Assembly (NCBI GenBank): GCA_038891515.1
Contig: JAWAEB010000016.1
Coordinates: 1 to 27,659 of the forward strand
Reading direction: 5' to 3'
DNA: 27,659 nucleotides
From: HRBIN01 sp038891515
GTDB lineage: Archaea > Thermoproteota > Nitrososphaeria_A > Caldarchaeales > Caldarchaeaceae
This document shows positions 6,300 to 13,813 of this stretch, one piece after another (the first letter of the stretch is position 1; every line of letters starts with the position of its first letter). Below the pieces are notes generated by a model that did no database searches, was not told the origin of the DNA, and saw nothing but the letters and a program-made list of their open reading frames with translations. The translations under genes were made by a program, and so were the position numbers.

Positions 6300-7489
6300 T
6301 GGGGTGGGACAGGGCTATCATGGACTTCGACGAGGGGGAAGATACAATACTCCTCACAAAGACTGTGCGGGACTTTATGCAGCAGTTTCCACCCGAGTAT
6401 TGGAGGAGGATTGACTCCGAGAGACTCTTTCCGGAGGAGTATTGGAGGGCTGCCGCTAGGCAAGGCCTTCTAGGCATTACAATTCCTGAGGAATACGGCG
6501 GGGCCGGGCTTGGTTTAAACGAGGCTTCTGCAACCATGATGACTGTGGCTGGCAGTGGGGGAGGCCTAGCTGCTGGAGATCTCCTCATGCGCACACTTGT
6601 CTTCGGCGGTCTCGTCATCAGCAGGTACGGGTCTAGGAGGGTCAGGGAGGAGTATCTCCCCCGCCTTGTGAGGGGTGAGCTGATATGCTCCTTCGCCCAC
6701 ACCGAGCCGTCGGCTGGGGTGAATACATTCGCAATCGAGACACGTGCAGTCAAGAGGGATGGCGGATACGTGGTGAGTGGTCAGAAAATCTGGATAACTC
6801 TAGCCCACATGGCTGACATTATCATAGCTGTGGTGAGGACAACGCCTAGGGAGAAGGCTACCAGCAAGTCAGCCGGATTAAGCCTCATGCTTATAGACGC
6901 GAAGCAGGAGGGTGTGAAGACGTCCAGAATACGTGGTATGTCTCTCAGGTCTCTCCCCAGCAATGTTCTATACCTCGAGGATGTGTGGGTTCCAGATGAC
7001 CAGATTCTAGGCGAGGCTGACCATGGATGGGAGCATCTCACCCAACTGCTCAACGCCGAGAGAATATCCACGGCATCAATCTCACTGGGCGTGGGGGACT
7101 ATGCTCTGGCGAAGGCAGTCGAGCATGCAAACACACGCCATGTTTTCGGCAGGCCTATAGGGAGTAACCAGTCCATCCAGTTCCCTCTTGCTGAGGTCAA
7201 GATGGAGTTGGAGACAGCTAGGCTGATGACTCGAAAAGCTGCATGGCTCTTCGACATGAACAGGGACTGTGCGGTGGAGGCTAATATGGCTGCTTTCCAA
7301 GCAGCTAGAGCTGCTTTCAAGGCTGCCGATAGAGCTGTCCAGACCCTAGGTGGCATGGGCTTTGCGGAGGAGTATGATGTGGAGAGGATGTTCAGGGATG
7401 CGCGGCTCTTCAGGACTGCACCGGTTCCCGAGGAGATGGTCCTCAACTACATAGCCACCAGAGTGCTTAGACTTCCAAGGTCTTTCTAG
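6299..7489 (+). CDS. Acyl-CoA dehydrogenase family flavoprotein with atypical C-terminal motif
   Basis: FAD enzyme that would introduce an alpha,beta double bond into an acyl-CoA, passing electrons to ETF. Of 396 residues, the N-terminal helical domain is about 10-125, the beta domain starts with the FAD/substrate motif AHTEPSAGVN (133-142) and contains GQKIWIT (161-167), and the C-terminal helical domain has QTLGGMGF (about 345-352). The usual C-terminal catalytic stretch YEGT is replaced by RTAPVPEEMVLNYI (372-385), as in some divergent clades that carry an APVS-like sequence. A catalytic base at the standard place is therefore not evident; E378/E379 are near. The substrate is unknown: branched, cyclic or aromatic-derived CoA esters are possible. 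It overlaps the upstream gene by 1 bp and is followed after 25 bp by the Mo-hydroxylase. Confidence 0.88.
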   Translation: MGWDRAIMDFDEGEDTILLTKTVRDFMQQFPPEYWRRIDSERLFPEEYWRAAARQGLLGITIPEEYGGAGLGLNEASATMMTVAGSGGGLAAGDLLMRTLVFGGLVISRYGSRRVREEYLPRLVRGELICSFAHTEPSAGVNTFAIETRAVKRDGGYVVSGQKIWITLAHMADIIIAVVRTTPREKATSKSAGLSLMLIDAKQEGVKTSRIRGMSLRSLPSNVLYLEDVWVPDDQILGEADHGWEHLTQLLNAERISTASISLGVGDYALAKAVEHANTRHVFGRPIGSNQSIQFPLAEVKMELETARLMTRKAAWLFDMNRDCAVEANMAAFQAARAAFKAADRAVQTLGGMGFAEEYDVERMFRDARLFRTAPVPEEMVLNYIATRVLRLPRSF

Positions 7490-7514
7490 CTTAATATAGA
7501 CGATAGGTGTTCAT

Positions 7515-9911
7515 GTGATAATGTCTGAGTCGGGTTTTAGGTTTGTGGGCAGGCCAGTCAAGTCACGTGAGGGGTTAAGGCATGTTAGGGGTGGGGGCAA
7601 GTTCGTCGAGGATATCAAGATACCTGGTGAGGTATATCTCGCCCTTGTCAGGTCACCGTACCCCCATGCTAGAATAAGGTCGGTGGATATATCCCGTGCC
7701 AATAGATATCCCGGGGTAGTCGCAGTTCTCTCCGGACAGGAAATAGCGAGTGTCCTTAAGCCTCTGCCCCAGCTTACGGTGCCGCCGGCGTCCAAGGTGG
7801 TGGACTATCCCATAGCTGTTGGGAAAGTGAGGTATGTGGGCGAGCCTGTGGCTGCAGTCGTGGCTGAGAGCATCTATGCTGCGAGGGATGCTGCAGATTT
7901 GGTGGATGTTGAGTATGAGGTTTTGAAGCCTGTAATGAACCCGGATGCTGTTCTTACTGGGGAGGCTCCGTTGATACATGAGGAGGCTGGAACCAATATT
8001 GCAGCCACGGTGGAGTATGATTATGGGGACTATGATGAGGCCGCGGCCAGGGCTGACCATATAGTCAAAGCCAAGCTGAGGTTTCACAGGTTCAGCTCAA
8101 CACCGCTCGAACACTTCGCAGTCCTCGCGAGCTACGAGCGGAGGTCAGGCTTCACCATATACACCAATAATCAGATGCCCATGTTTCTCTCACCCTCAAT
8201 AGCCCGTGGACTAGACACTGAGATATCCAACCTCAGGATAATCACGCCCGACATAGGTGGCGGCTTCGGCGTAAAGATACTCAGCTACCCCTACATGGTC
8301 CTTGTCTCAGCGATATCCAAGATTGTGGGGAGGCCAGTTAAGTGGGTTGAGACGAGGCGCGAGCACATGCTGGCCAGCTCTCATGGAGCGGATAGGTTCT
8401 TCGAGGTTGAGGCCGCTGTGAAGAATGACGGAGCCATATTAGGGTTGAACGTATCCACTGTGGATGATATAGGCGCCTATGCTAGGCATGAGCCAGCTGG
8501 ACTAACTGTCTGGGCCCAAGTGGCTTCGGGAGCCTGTAAGTTCAAGAATCTCAGACAGAAGATGTATGCGGTCTTCACCAACAAATGTCCTGCCGGACCT
8601 AATAGGGGGTTCTCGAGGGCGCCCCACCAATTCATGATTGAGAGGGTTTTGAATATCGTGGCCCATAATATGGGCATGGACCCCATAGAGGTTAGGCGGG
8701 TCAACTATGTGAGGCGTGAGGAGCAGCCTTATGAGACACTCAACAAGTGCGTCTATGATGACGGCGATTATATTGGAGCCTTGGAGAAGGCTGCGGCACT
8801 AATAGGTTATGATGAGTGGCGGAGGAAGCAGAAGGAGCTGAAGAGTGTTGGACGCTATGTCGGTCTGGGATTAGCAGTCACCCTCGACTCTGGAACCGCC
8901 AACTTCGGCCAAGTTAGGATGCTCAACCCTCAGCTTCCAAACGTTGGAACAAGTGAGGCTGCATCCGTTCAGATGACTCCCGATGGGAGGCTGGCTGTGA
9001 AGCTCGGAACTATACCCCAGGGCCAATCCCATGAGACCATAGCCTCCCAGATAGTTGCTGACGTTTTAGGTGTGACGCCAGACGAGGTCGTGGTCTCGCC
9101 TGGTTTTGACTCGGTCTCGCATCCATACACGCTGCACTCCGGCACCTACGCCAGCAGATTCGCCGGGACCGGGATGGTGGCAGTCTATAATGCGGCCCTG
9201 AAGCTGAGGGAGATGGTTCTAGCCATTGCAGCTAAGCTTCTGGAGGCTAACAAGGCTGATATCGTGCTGGACAACTCCATAGCATATGTGAGGGGTGCGC
9301 CCGACAGGAGGGTTTCCTTCAAGCGTATAGCACGGACGGCCTATGCCAACCCCTATGAGCTCCCTGAGGGGGCTGAGCCCGGACTATACTCCATCAGCAT
9401 CTACGCACCACGCTTCGAGCCACCGGACAATAGGAAGATGGGTAACCTTACACTGACATACTCCTATCAGGCCCATGCAGCTGTTGTGGAGGTGGATTCT
9501 GAGACGGGCCAAGTGAAGATAATTGATTACGCCATAGTTGATGACTGTGGGCGTGTTATTAACCCGCTGTTGGTGGATGGGCAGGTCCACGGTGCGGCCC
9601 TACATGGAATTGCGGCAGTGCTATATGAATCCTTGGACTATGATGAAAGCGGGCAGCTCCTAACCTCCACATTCATGGACTACTTACCGCCCACAGCAGC
9701 TGACACACCAAGTTTCAAATGCATGAGGATGTCAATCCCATCACCTTTCACACCGCTGGGAGCCAAGGGTGTTGGTGAGGGGTGTGGAACACCAATTCCC
9801 GCACTGGTGAACGCTGTGGAGGATGCCTTGAGGCCATTCGGCGTAGAGCTCCGAGACTCCCATGTTAAGCCTCACCACCTCTTCAAGCTTATGAAGTCAA
9901 GGACTAGGTAA
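7515..9911 (+). CDS. Xanthine dehydrogenase/aldehyde oxidase-family molybdopterin-binding large subunit
   Basis: Catalytic Mo-cofactor subunit of the xanthine oxidase family, which hydroxylates C-H bonds or oxidises aldehydes with water as oxygen donor. The 798 residues have the usual order: N-terminal a/b hammerhead domain (about 20-140), Mo-binding motif DIGGGFG (246-252), PNRGFSRAP loop (362-370), PQGQSHET (501-508) and the catalytic Glu755 in KGVGE (751-755). The loop is neither AYRCSFR (form I CO dehydrogenase) nor AYRGAGR (form II), so CoxL is unlikely. No FAD (CoxM-like) or 2Fe-2S (CoxS-like) subunit lies beside it, unlike most archaeal operons; partners may be encoded elsewhere. Start GTG 7515 follows AGGTG (7505-7509); ATG 7521 is an equally good alternative. 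Confidence 0.9.
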   Translation: MIMSESGFRFVGRPVKSREGLRHVRGGGKFVEDIKIPGEVYLALVRSPYPHARIRSVDISRANRYPGVVAVLSGQEIASVLKPLPQLTVPPASKVVDYPIAVGKVRYVGEPVAAVVAESIYAARDAADLVDVEYEVLKPVMNPDAVLTGEAPLIHEEAGTNIAATVEYDYGDYDEAAARADHIVKAKLRFHRFSSTPLEHFAVLASYERRSGFTIYTNNQMPMFLSPSIARGLDTEISNLRIITPDIGGGFGVKILSYPYMVLVSAISKIVGRPVKWVETRREHMLASSHGADRFFEVEAAVKNDGAILGLNVSTVDDIGAYARHEPAGLTVWAQVASGACKFKNLRQKMYAVFTNKCPAGPNRGFSRAPHQFMIERVLNIVAHNMGMDPIEVRRVNYVRREEQPYETLNKCVYDDGDYIGALEKAAALIGYDEWRRKQKELKSVGRYVGLGLAVTLDSGTANFGQVRMLNPQLPNVGTSEAASVQMTPDGRLAVKLGTIPQGQSHETIASQIVADVLGVTPDEVVVSPGFDSVSHPYTLHSGTYASRFAGTGMVAVYNAALKLREMVLAIAAKLLEANKADIVLDNSIAYVRGAPDRRVSFKRIARTAYANPYELPEGAEPGLYSISIYAPRFEPPDNRKMGNLTLTYSYQAHAAVVEVDSETGQVKIIDYAIVDDCGRVINPLLVDGQVHGAALHGIAAVLYESLDYDESGQLLTSTFMDYLPPTAADTPSFKCMRMSIPSPFTPLGAKGVGEGCGTPIPALVNAVEDALRPFGVELRDSHVKPHHLFKLMKSRTR

Positions 9912-9937
9912 ATATGATGCCAGATGGTTGAGCTGCC

Positions 9938-11134
9938 ATGAACTCTATTTCAGGAAAGATAGTAGTCTCAGGATATGCTGAGACGCCTGTCAGCAGGGCC
10001 CGCGTTGATAAGGGTGAGCCCAAGCTCACGGCCGAGGAATACTATTCCATGGCTCTCCACATGCTCCTCAAACAGACTGGGCTGGAAAAGAGGGATTTGA
10101 AGGGCCAGGGCGTGGGTGTTGCAGGCTCAGTGTGGCCTCATGCGGAAATATGGTCCGCCGAGCTTGTGCAGAACTTGGGACTGGAGCCCAAATATCTGGT
10201 GAGGGCTGACCAGGGTGGAGCAAACGGAGCGGCATTACTTGTCTCAGGCATCCTAGCCATACACTCCGGATATGTGGACCATTTCCTCATCCTGGGGGCT
10301 GATGCACCGATGTCGCTGTCCGGCGAGGGGCCTAGGACATGGCGTTATGAAGATGACTATCTAAAGCCGTTCGGGATGATGGGGCCCAATAGCATGATGG
10401 CGATGGTTATGCGTAGGCAGATGCATCTCTATGGCTACAAGCCTGAGCACTACGGCAAGGTCTCGGTGGTCCAGAGGGGGCATGCCACTCTCAATCCCAA
10501 CGCCTACCTGAGAACACCCATCAAGATGGAGGATTACCTCGCATCACCCATGATATCCGACCCAGTAAGGCTTCTCGACATATGCATATTTGTGAATGGA
10601 GGACTAGCTCTCCTGCTCTCGTCGCAGGAAAAGGCGAAGACAATAACGGATAAACCCGTCCTAATCAAGGGATTTGGTGAGTGGCACAACCCAAGCTCAG
10701 AGACCGCGCTGCCTGACGTGACAACCTCAGGTGTGAAAGAGTCTTCCAAGCAGGCTTATGAGATGGCTGGGGTCAAGCCATCGGACATAGACCTTTTCAA
10801 CCCATACGACGACTACACAGCCGCCGTTCTGATGCAGTTGGAAGATGCTGGTTTCTGCCCCAAGGGCGGTGCAGGCAAACTCTTAGAGGAGATAGACATC
10901 AGCAACCGTGGGCAGCTCCCAATAAACACCGGCGGAGGCCAACTCTCGGCAGGCCAAGCTGGAATGGTGGGTGGGCTCCACCATATTGTGGAGGCTGTTA
11001 GGCAGTTGAGGGAGGAGGCTGGGGAGAGGCAAGTGAGGGGCGCGATGGTTGGCCTCGTCACATCTCTGGGCGGCTTGGCGTACGGTGGGAGCTTCGTAAA
11101 CAATTATACCCTCGTCTTCGGAGCTGGTGTATGA
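9938..11134 (+). CDS. Thiolase-fold protein lacking thiolase catalytic residues (Ltp2-like, candidate retro-aldolase)
   Basis: SCPx/lipid-transfer-type thiolase fold, 398 residues. The nucleophile position of thiolases (GCASG) reads GGANG (93-97), so the Cys is replaced by Gly94. The GHPxG histidine is replaced in SAGQAG (337-342), and the C-terminal Cys motif is absent (SLGGLAYGG). It cannot act as an ordinary thiolase. The segment NPYDDYTAAVLMQLEDAGFC (288-307) resembles the YDxF region of Ltp2, a thiolase-superfamily aldolase that cleaves beta-hydroxyacyl-CoA and needs a DUF35 partner. The stop overlaps the start of a DUF35 gene (ATGA), supporting a complex of the two. Activity as a retro-aldolase is inference; a non-catalytic scaffold or lipid-transfer role is possible. 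Confidence 0.87.
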   Translation: MNSISGKIVVSGYAETPVSRARVDKGEPKLTAEEYYSMALHMLLKQTGLEKRDLKGQGVGVAGSVWPHAEIWSAELVQNLGLEPKYLVRADQGGANGAALLVSGILAIHSGYVDHFLILGADAPMSLSGEGPRTWRYEDDYLKPFGMMGPNSMMAMVMRRQMHLYGYKPEHYGKVSVVQRGHATLNPNAYLRTPIKMEDYLASPMISDPVRLLDICIFVNGGLALLLSSQEKAKTITDKPVLIKGFGEWHNPSSETALPDVTTSGVKESSKQAYEMAGVKPSDIDLFNPYDDYTAAVLMQLEDAGFCPKGGAGKLLEEIDISNRGQLPINTGGGQLSAGQAGMVGGLHHIVEAVRQLREEAGERQVRGAMVGLVTSLGGLAYGGSFVNNYTLVFGAGV

Positions 11135-11541
11135 TGGCTAAGCCACTTCCTGAGGTAAGCCAGCTAACGAAGCCATTCTGGGATGGGGCAAAGAATGGGG
11201 AGCTACTTCTCCAGAAGTGCAAGCGGTGCGGTGGGCACCAGTGGTATCCACGCTATTCATGCCACAAGTGCGGCTCCCCAGACCTTGAGTGGAGCAAGGC
11301 CAGCGGGCTTGGCCGCGTATACTCCTTCACAGTGATACGGAAGGTTATAGGTAACTCGCCGGACTTCGCCAATGATATCCCCTTCGTCGTGGCCGAGATC
11401 GACCTAGATGAGGGTGTGAGGGTGTATAGCAACATCATTGGCGTCAAGCCCGAGGATGTCCAGATTGGCATGCGTGTGCGTGTCGCCTTCGAGGAGGCTA
11501 GTCCAGAGATACATCTCTTCAGGTTCAGGCCAGCGACTTGA
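11131..11541 (+). CDS. DUF35 Zn-ribbon/OB-fold acyl-CoA-associated protein
   Basis: Partner protein of thiolase-superfamily enzymes. The 136 residues contain a rubredoxin-like zinc ribbon, with Cys30, Cys33, Cys44 and Cys47 (CKRCG…CHKCG), and a following OB-fold domain (about 58-130) that in characterised cases helps bind or channel CoA substrates. Archaeal acetoacetyl-CoA thiolase/HMG-CoA synthase complexes and actinobacterial Ltp2-ChsH2 use such a subunit. It overlaps the thiolase-like gene by 4 bp, and its own TGA overlaps the next start (TTGA), so translation is probably coupled along all three genes. The start could be ATG 11131 or the next codon, 11134. Confidence 0.9.
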   Translation: MMAKPLPEVSQLTKPFWDGAKNGELLLQKCKRCGGHQWYPRYSCHKCGSPDLEWSKASGLGRVYSFTVIRKVIGNSPDFANDIPFVVAEIDLDEGVRVYSNIIGVKPEDVQIGMRVRVAFEEASPEIHLFRFRPAT

Positions 11542-11957
11542 GGGAGCACATCGAGAGGATAAGAGTTACCTTCGGAGACACCGACAGCACAGGCAGGGTA
11601 TATTTTCCATCATACGTGAGGTGGTTGGACAACACCTTCATAGAAATGCTCAGGAAGGCGGATATAGTCTTCAGCCCAAACGGCGGACTTTTAGTGTGCG
11701 GAAAGACTTTAGGCCAGACACTTGTTATAGGGGAATATTTCTGCAGGATAGAATCCCCATCCACCTACGATGACGAAATCCTAATCAAGGTTTCCATTAG
11801 AGAGGTTAGGCCAAAGGTGCTGGTCGTAGATGCTGTCTTCACAAGATCATCCGACGGGCACATCCTAGGTCGAGGGACAATATCTTATGTCTGTGTTGAC
11901 ATTTCGTCCGGCAGGTCCGCTGAAATCCCTAGTGAGATTCTGGCCAAGCTATCCTGA
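11538..11957 (+). CDS. 4-hydroxybenzoyl-CoA thioesterase-like hotdog protein
   Basis: Probable acyl-CoA thioesterase of the 4HBT hotdog family, 139 residues, the normal length. The N-terminus carries the family signature GDTDSTGRVYFPSYVRWLD (13-31), with Asp16 in the place of the catalytic aspartate and the conserved Tyr26 and Trp29. It would release a carboxylic acid from CoA or remove dead-end CoA esters in the upstream pathway. The start is TTG 11538 in a TTGA overlap with the DUF35 gene. Its last 29 bp overlap, tail to tail, the DUF72 gene on the minus strand. The substrate cannot be told from the sequence. Confidence 0.85.
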   Translation: MREHIERIRVTFGDTDSTGRVYFPSYVRWLDNTFIEMLRKADIVFSPNGGLLVCGKTLGQTLVIGEYFCRIESPSTYDDEILIKVSIREVRPKVLVVDAVFTRSSDGHILGRGTISYVCVDISSGRSAEIPSEILAKLS

Positions 11958-12846
11958 CCGAGTTCATCAGGTCGTCCAAATCCTTGTACAACCTATCTTC
12001 GATGGATGAGAGTATTGTGATGGCTCTGACCCTGACTCCGCCCGGCATCTCCACAAGCTTCCAACCGACTGCGGAGAAAAGCTCATCCCTAGTGGCTGGG
12101 AAAACAGCGTCCTCAGCCACCACATACCTGAGAGAGTCCAAGCCAACACCATTGGTCACCGGAGGTGGGACACCCGTCTCAATATATTCCTTCATCCGGC
12201 CGGCATCCACATACATCTTAAGGCCGTGGAAGCTTAGGAAAGCCTTCTCCACACCTGTGGACTCCACCCTCACCCTAATGTCACGCAACTCGTAGTCATC
12301 AAATTGGTAGATGTTATGGTCTCCCAAACCTAGGAGCCTAGTGTAGAGAATGTCACCCACGTAGGCCGGCATATCCCTCGAGAGGTCCACGACGTGGATA
12401 ACCTCATGTCTCTCCATAGCTCTCAACGCGTCTTGGGCGATGGATCCCCTGGGCTCCAGCGCCAGCCTCACCCCACCCAAGTCCACAGACTTGATGAAGC
12501 TACGTATAAGAGCCGCCGAGAGGCCTAGGCTAGGAGGTGTCTGAACCACTAATATCTCGGCATGGAGGGCGTGGCATATCGCGAGGGACCTGTTAAAGTC
12601 TTCTAGTGATTTGACGGAGGGGTTGAGAAGGTATTTATGGCTCACGTTCCTGTGGCACTTGACCGAGAAGGCAAAATTGTTTTGGACTCTTCTCCTCCAG
12701 CCACGGGCCAAGATCAGGGGCGGGTGCATATAGTGGGTCACATTTACCTCCACGAAGTTGAAGCATCTGGAGTATTGGGCCAGCCTGTCACCGGCTACCA
12801 TGAAGTATGCCCATCCACCAGTGCCTACGAGATATTGGGTGGCCAA
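11929..12846 (-). CDS. Divergent DUF72 family protein
   Basis: TIM-barrel-like DUF72 (YecE) family protein of unknown function, 305 residues. The N-terminus reads LVGTGGWAYF (about 6-15) in place of the LGTSGWSY of its neighbour, and FSVKCHRNVSH (about 59-69) corresponds to FTAKVHQEITH there. The region after residue 200 is divergent: the usual YFNNHFHGYAVYNC motif is missing and there is an unrelated C-terminal tail (about 220-305). Start TTG at 12844-12846 places the first strand correctly. It may be a specialised paralogue with altered function. It is divergent from the canonical DUF72 gene (42 bp apart), and its 3' end overlaps the thioesterase gene by 29 bp. Confidence 0.75.
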   Translation of the reverse strand: MATQYLVGTGGWAYFMVAGDRLAQYSRCFNFVEVNVTHYMHPPLILARGWRRRVQNNFAFSVKCHRNVSHKYLLNPSVKSLEDFNRSLAICHALHAEILVVQTPPSLGLSAALIRSFIKSVDLGGVRLALEPRGSIAQDALRAMERHEVIHVVDLSRDMPAYVGDILYTRLLGLGDHNIYQFDDYELRDIRVRVESTGVEKAFLSFHGLKMYVDAGRMKEYIETGVPPPVTNGVGLDSLRYVVAEDAVFPATRDELFSAVGWKLVEMPGGVRVRAITILSSIEDRLYKDLDDLMNSVRIAWPESH

Positions 12847-12848
12847 CC

Positions 12849-12864
12849 CTGAAAGGCTTTTCAG
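12849..12864. promoter_or_regulatory. Palindrome between divergent DUF72 genes
   Basis: CTGAAA-GGCT-TTTCAG forms a perfect 6-bp inverted repeat in the 42-bp divergent promoter region. A TATA-like sequence for the minus gene (12871-12879) is adjacent. This could be an operator controlling both genes, or chance. Confidence 0.3.
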
Positions 12865-12888
12865 AGACCCATTGATAAGTATTCATGA

Positions 12889-13719
12889 ATGGCTAGGATT
12901 CTCCTAGGCACATCTGGCTGGAGCTATGATGAGTGGGTGGGCCCGCTGTATCTGAGGAAGGGTGAGAACAAGCTCCTGAGATACGCATCAGTATTCGACA
13001 CCGTTGAGATAAATTCGAGCTTCTACAGCATCCCAACCGAGAGGATGATCTTATCCATAATGCGGCACGTCCCCTCCGACTTCATATTCACAGCCAAGGT
13101 TCATCAGGAGATAACTCATAGAAGGCTGCTGGACATATCGGGCGAAGGCCGGGAGATAATGGAGAGGTTCCTGAAAATAATGAGGCCGCTTCAGAAGGCA
13201 GGGATGCTGGGCTGCCTCCTCCTTCAGCTCCCACCCAAGCTCCAGTACTCTCCTAAGAGGCTGGAGATGTTTGCTGGATACTTCTCCTCGGACTGGCGGT
13301 TCGCCGTCGAGTTCAGACATGATTCATGGCTTGTTGATGAGGCGTTTAGGTTGCTGAGAAGGCTGGAGATGGGATATGTGGTGGCGGATGAGCCACATAT
13401 ACCAACCATGCTAGAGGCGTCCACGGACTTCGCATACTTCAGATGGCATGGAAGAGGCGCGAGACCATGGTACAACTACCTCTATAAACGACGCGAGCTG
13501 GAGAGGTTTGCGGAAGACGTTGAGAAGGTGGCTTCCCGGGTTGAAAGGGTTTACGGCTACTTCAACAACCACTTCCACGGTTACGCCGTATACAATTGTG
13601 CTCAGGTCCTAGAGATGCTGGGGTTGGCAGATGGGAGGGTGATAGATGTTAGGAGAAGGGCTGAGACATATCTGGGTGAGAGGGGCTTGATAGAAGGTGG
13701 TGGCGGCCGCCTCACCTAG
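12889..13719 (+). CDS. DUF72 family protein (YecE-like)
   Basis: Canonical DUF72 protein, 276 residues, of the widespread YecE TIM-barrel family whose biochemical role is not settled. The N-terminus LLGTSGWSYDEWVGPLY (about 4-20), FTAKVHQEITH (about 65-75), LLQLPPKLQYS (about 107-117), the EFRHDSW motif (about 139-145) and the C-terminal YFNNHFHGYAVYNC (about 223-236) are all conserved. The ATG at 12889 is chosen because an ATG at 12885 meets a stop within four codons. It stands head-to-head with the divergent paralogue. A T-run after the stop (13737-13741) may terminate it. Confidence 0.85.
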   Translation: MARILLGTSGWSYDEWVGPLYLRKGENKLLRYASVFDTVEINSSFYSIPTERMILSIMRHVPSDFIFTAKVHQEITHRRLLDISGEGREIMERFLKIMRPLQKAGMLGCLLLQLPPKLQYSPKRLEMFAGYFSSDWRFAVEFRHDSWLVDEAFRLLRRLEMGYVVADEPHIPTMLEASTDFAYFRWHGRGARPWYNYLYKRRELERFAEDVEKVASRVERVYGYFNNHFHGYAVYNCAQVLEMLGLADGRVIDVRRRAETYLGERGLIEGGGGRLT

Positions 13720-13736
13720 CCCAGCCTGAGGTTCAG

Positions 13737-13741
13737 TTTTT
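13737..13741 (+). terminator. T-tract, possible terminator of the DUF72 gene
   Basis: TTTTT about 20 bp after the stop codon, without a strong hairpin, is the simple T-rich type common in archaea. Confidence 0.3.
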
Positions 13742-13778
13742 ATCGAACATGCCTTCCTCTCGGGGCATCATTTATAGG

Positions 13779-13786
13779 ATATATAG
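13779..13786 (+). promoter_or_regulatory. TATA-like box of the J-domain gene
   Basis: GATATATA lies about 32 bp before the ATG at 13814, preceded by another TA-rich run (TTTATAG, 13771-13777). This suggests a very short or absent 5' leader. Confidence 0.4.
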
Positions 13787-13813
13787 ACCCCATGGCGGCA
13801 TACCCCATGACAT

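Noticed and set aside
7515..9911. Calling the Mo enzyme a CO dehydrogenase large subunit (CoxL)
   Set aside because: The active-site loop is PNRGFSRAP, not AYRCSFR, and no CoxM or CoxS gene is adjacent.
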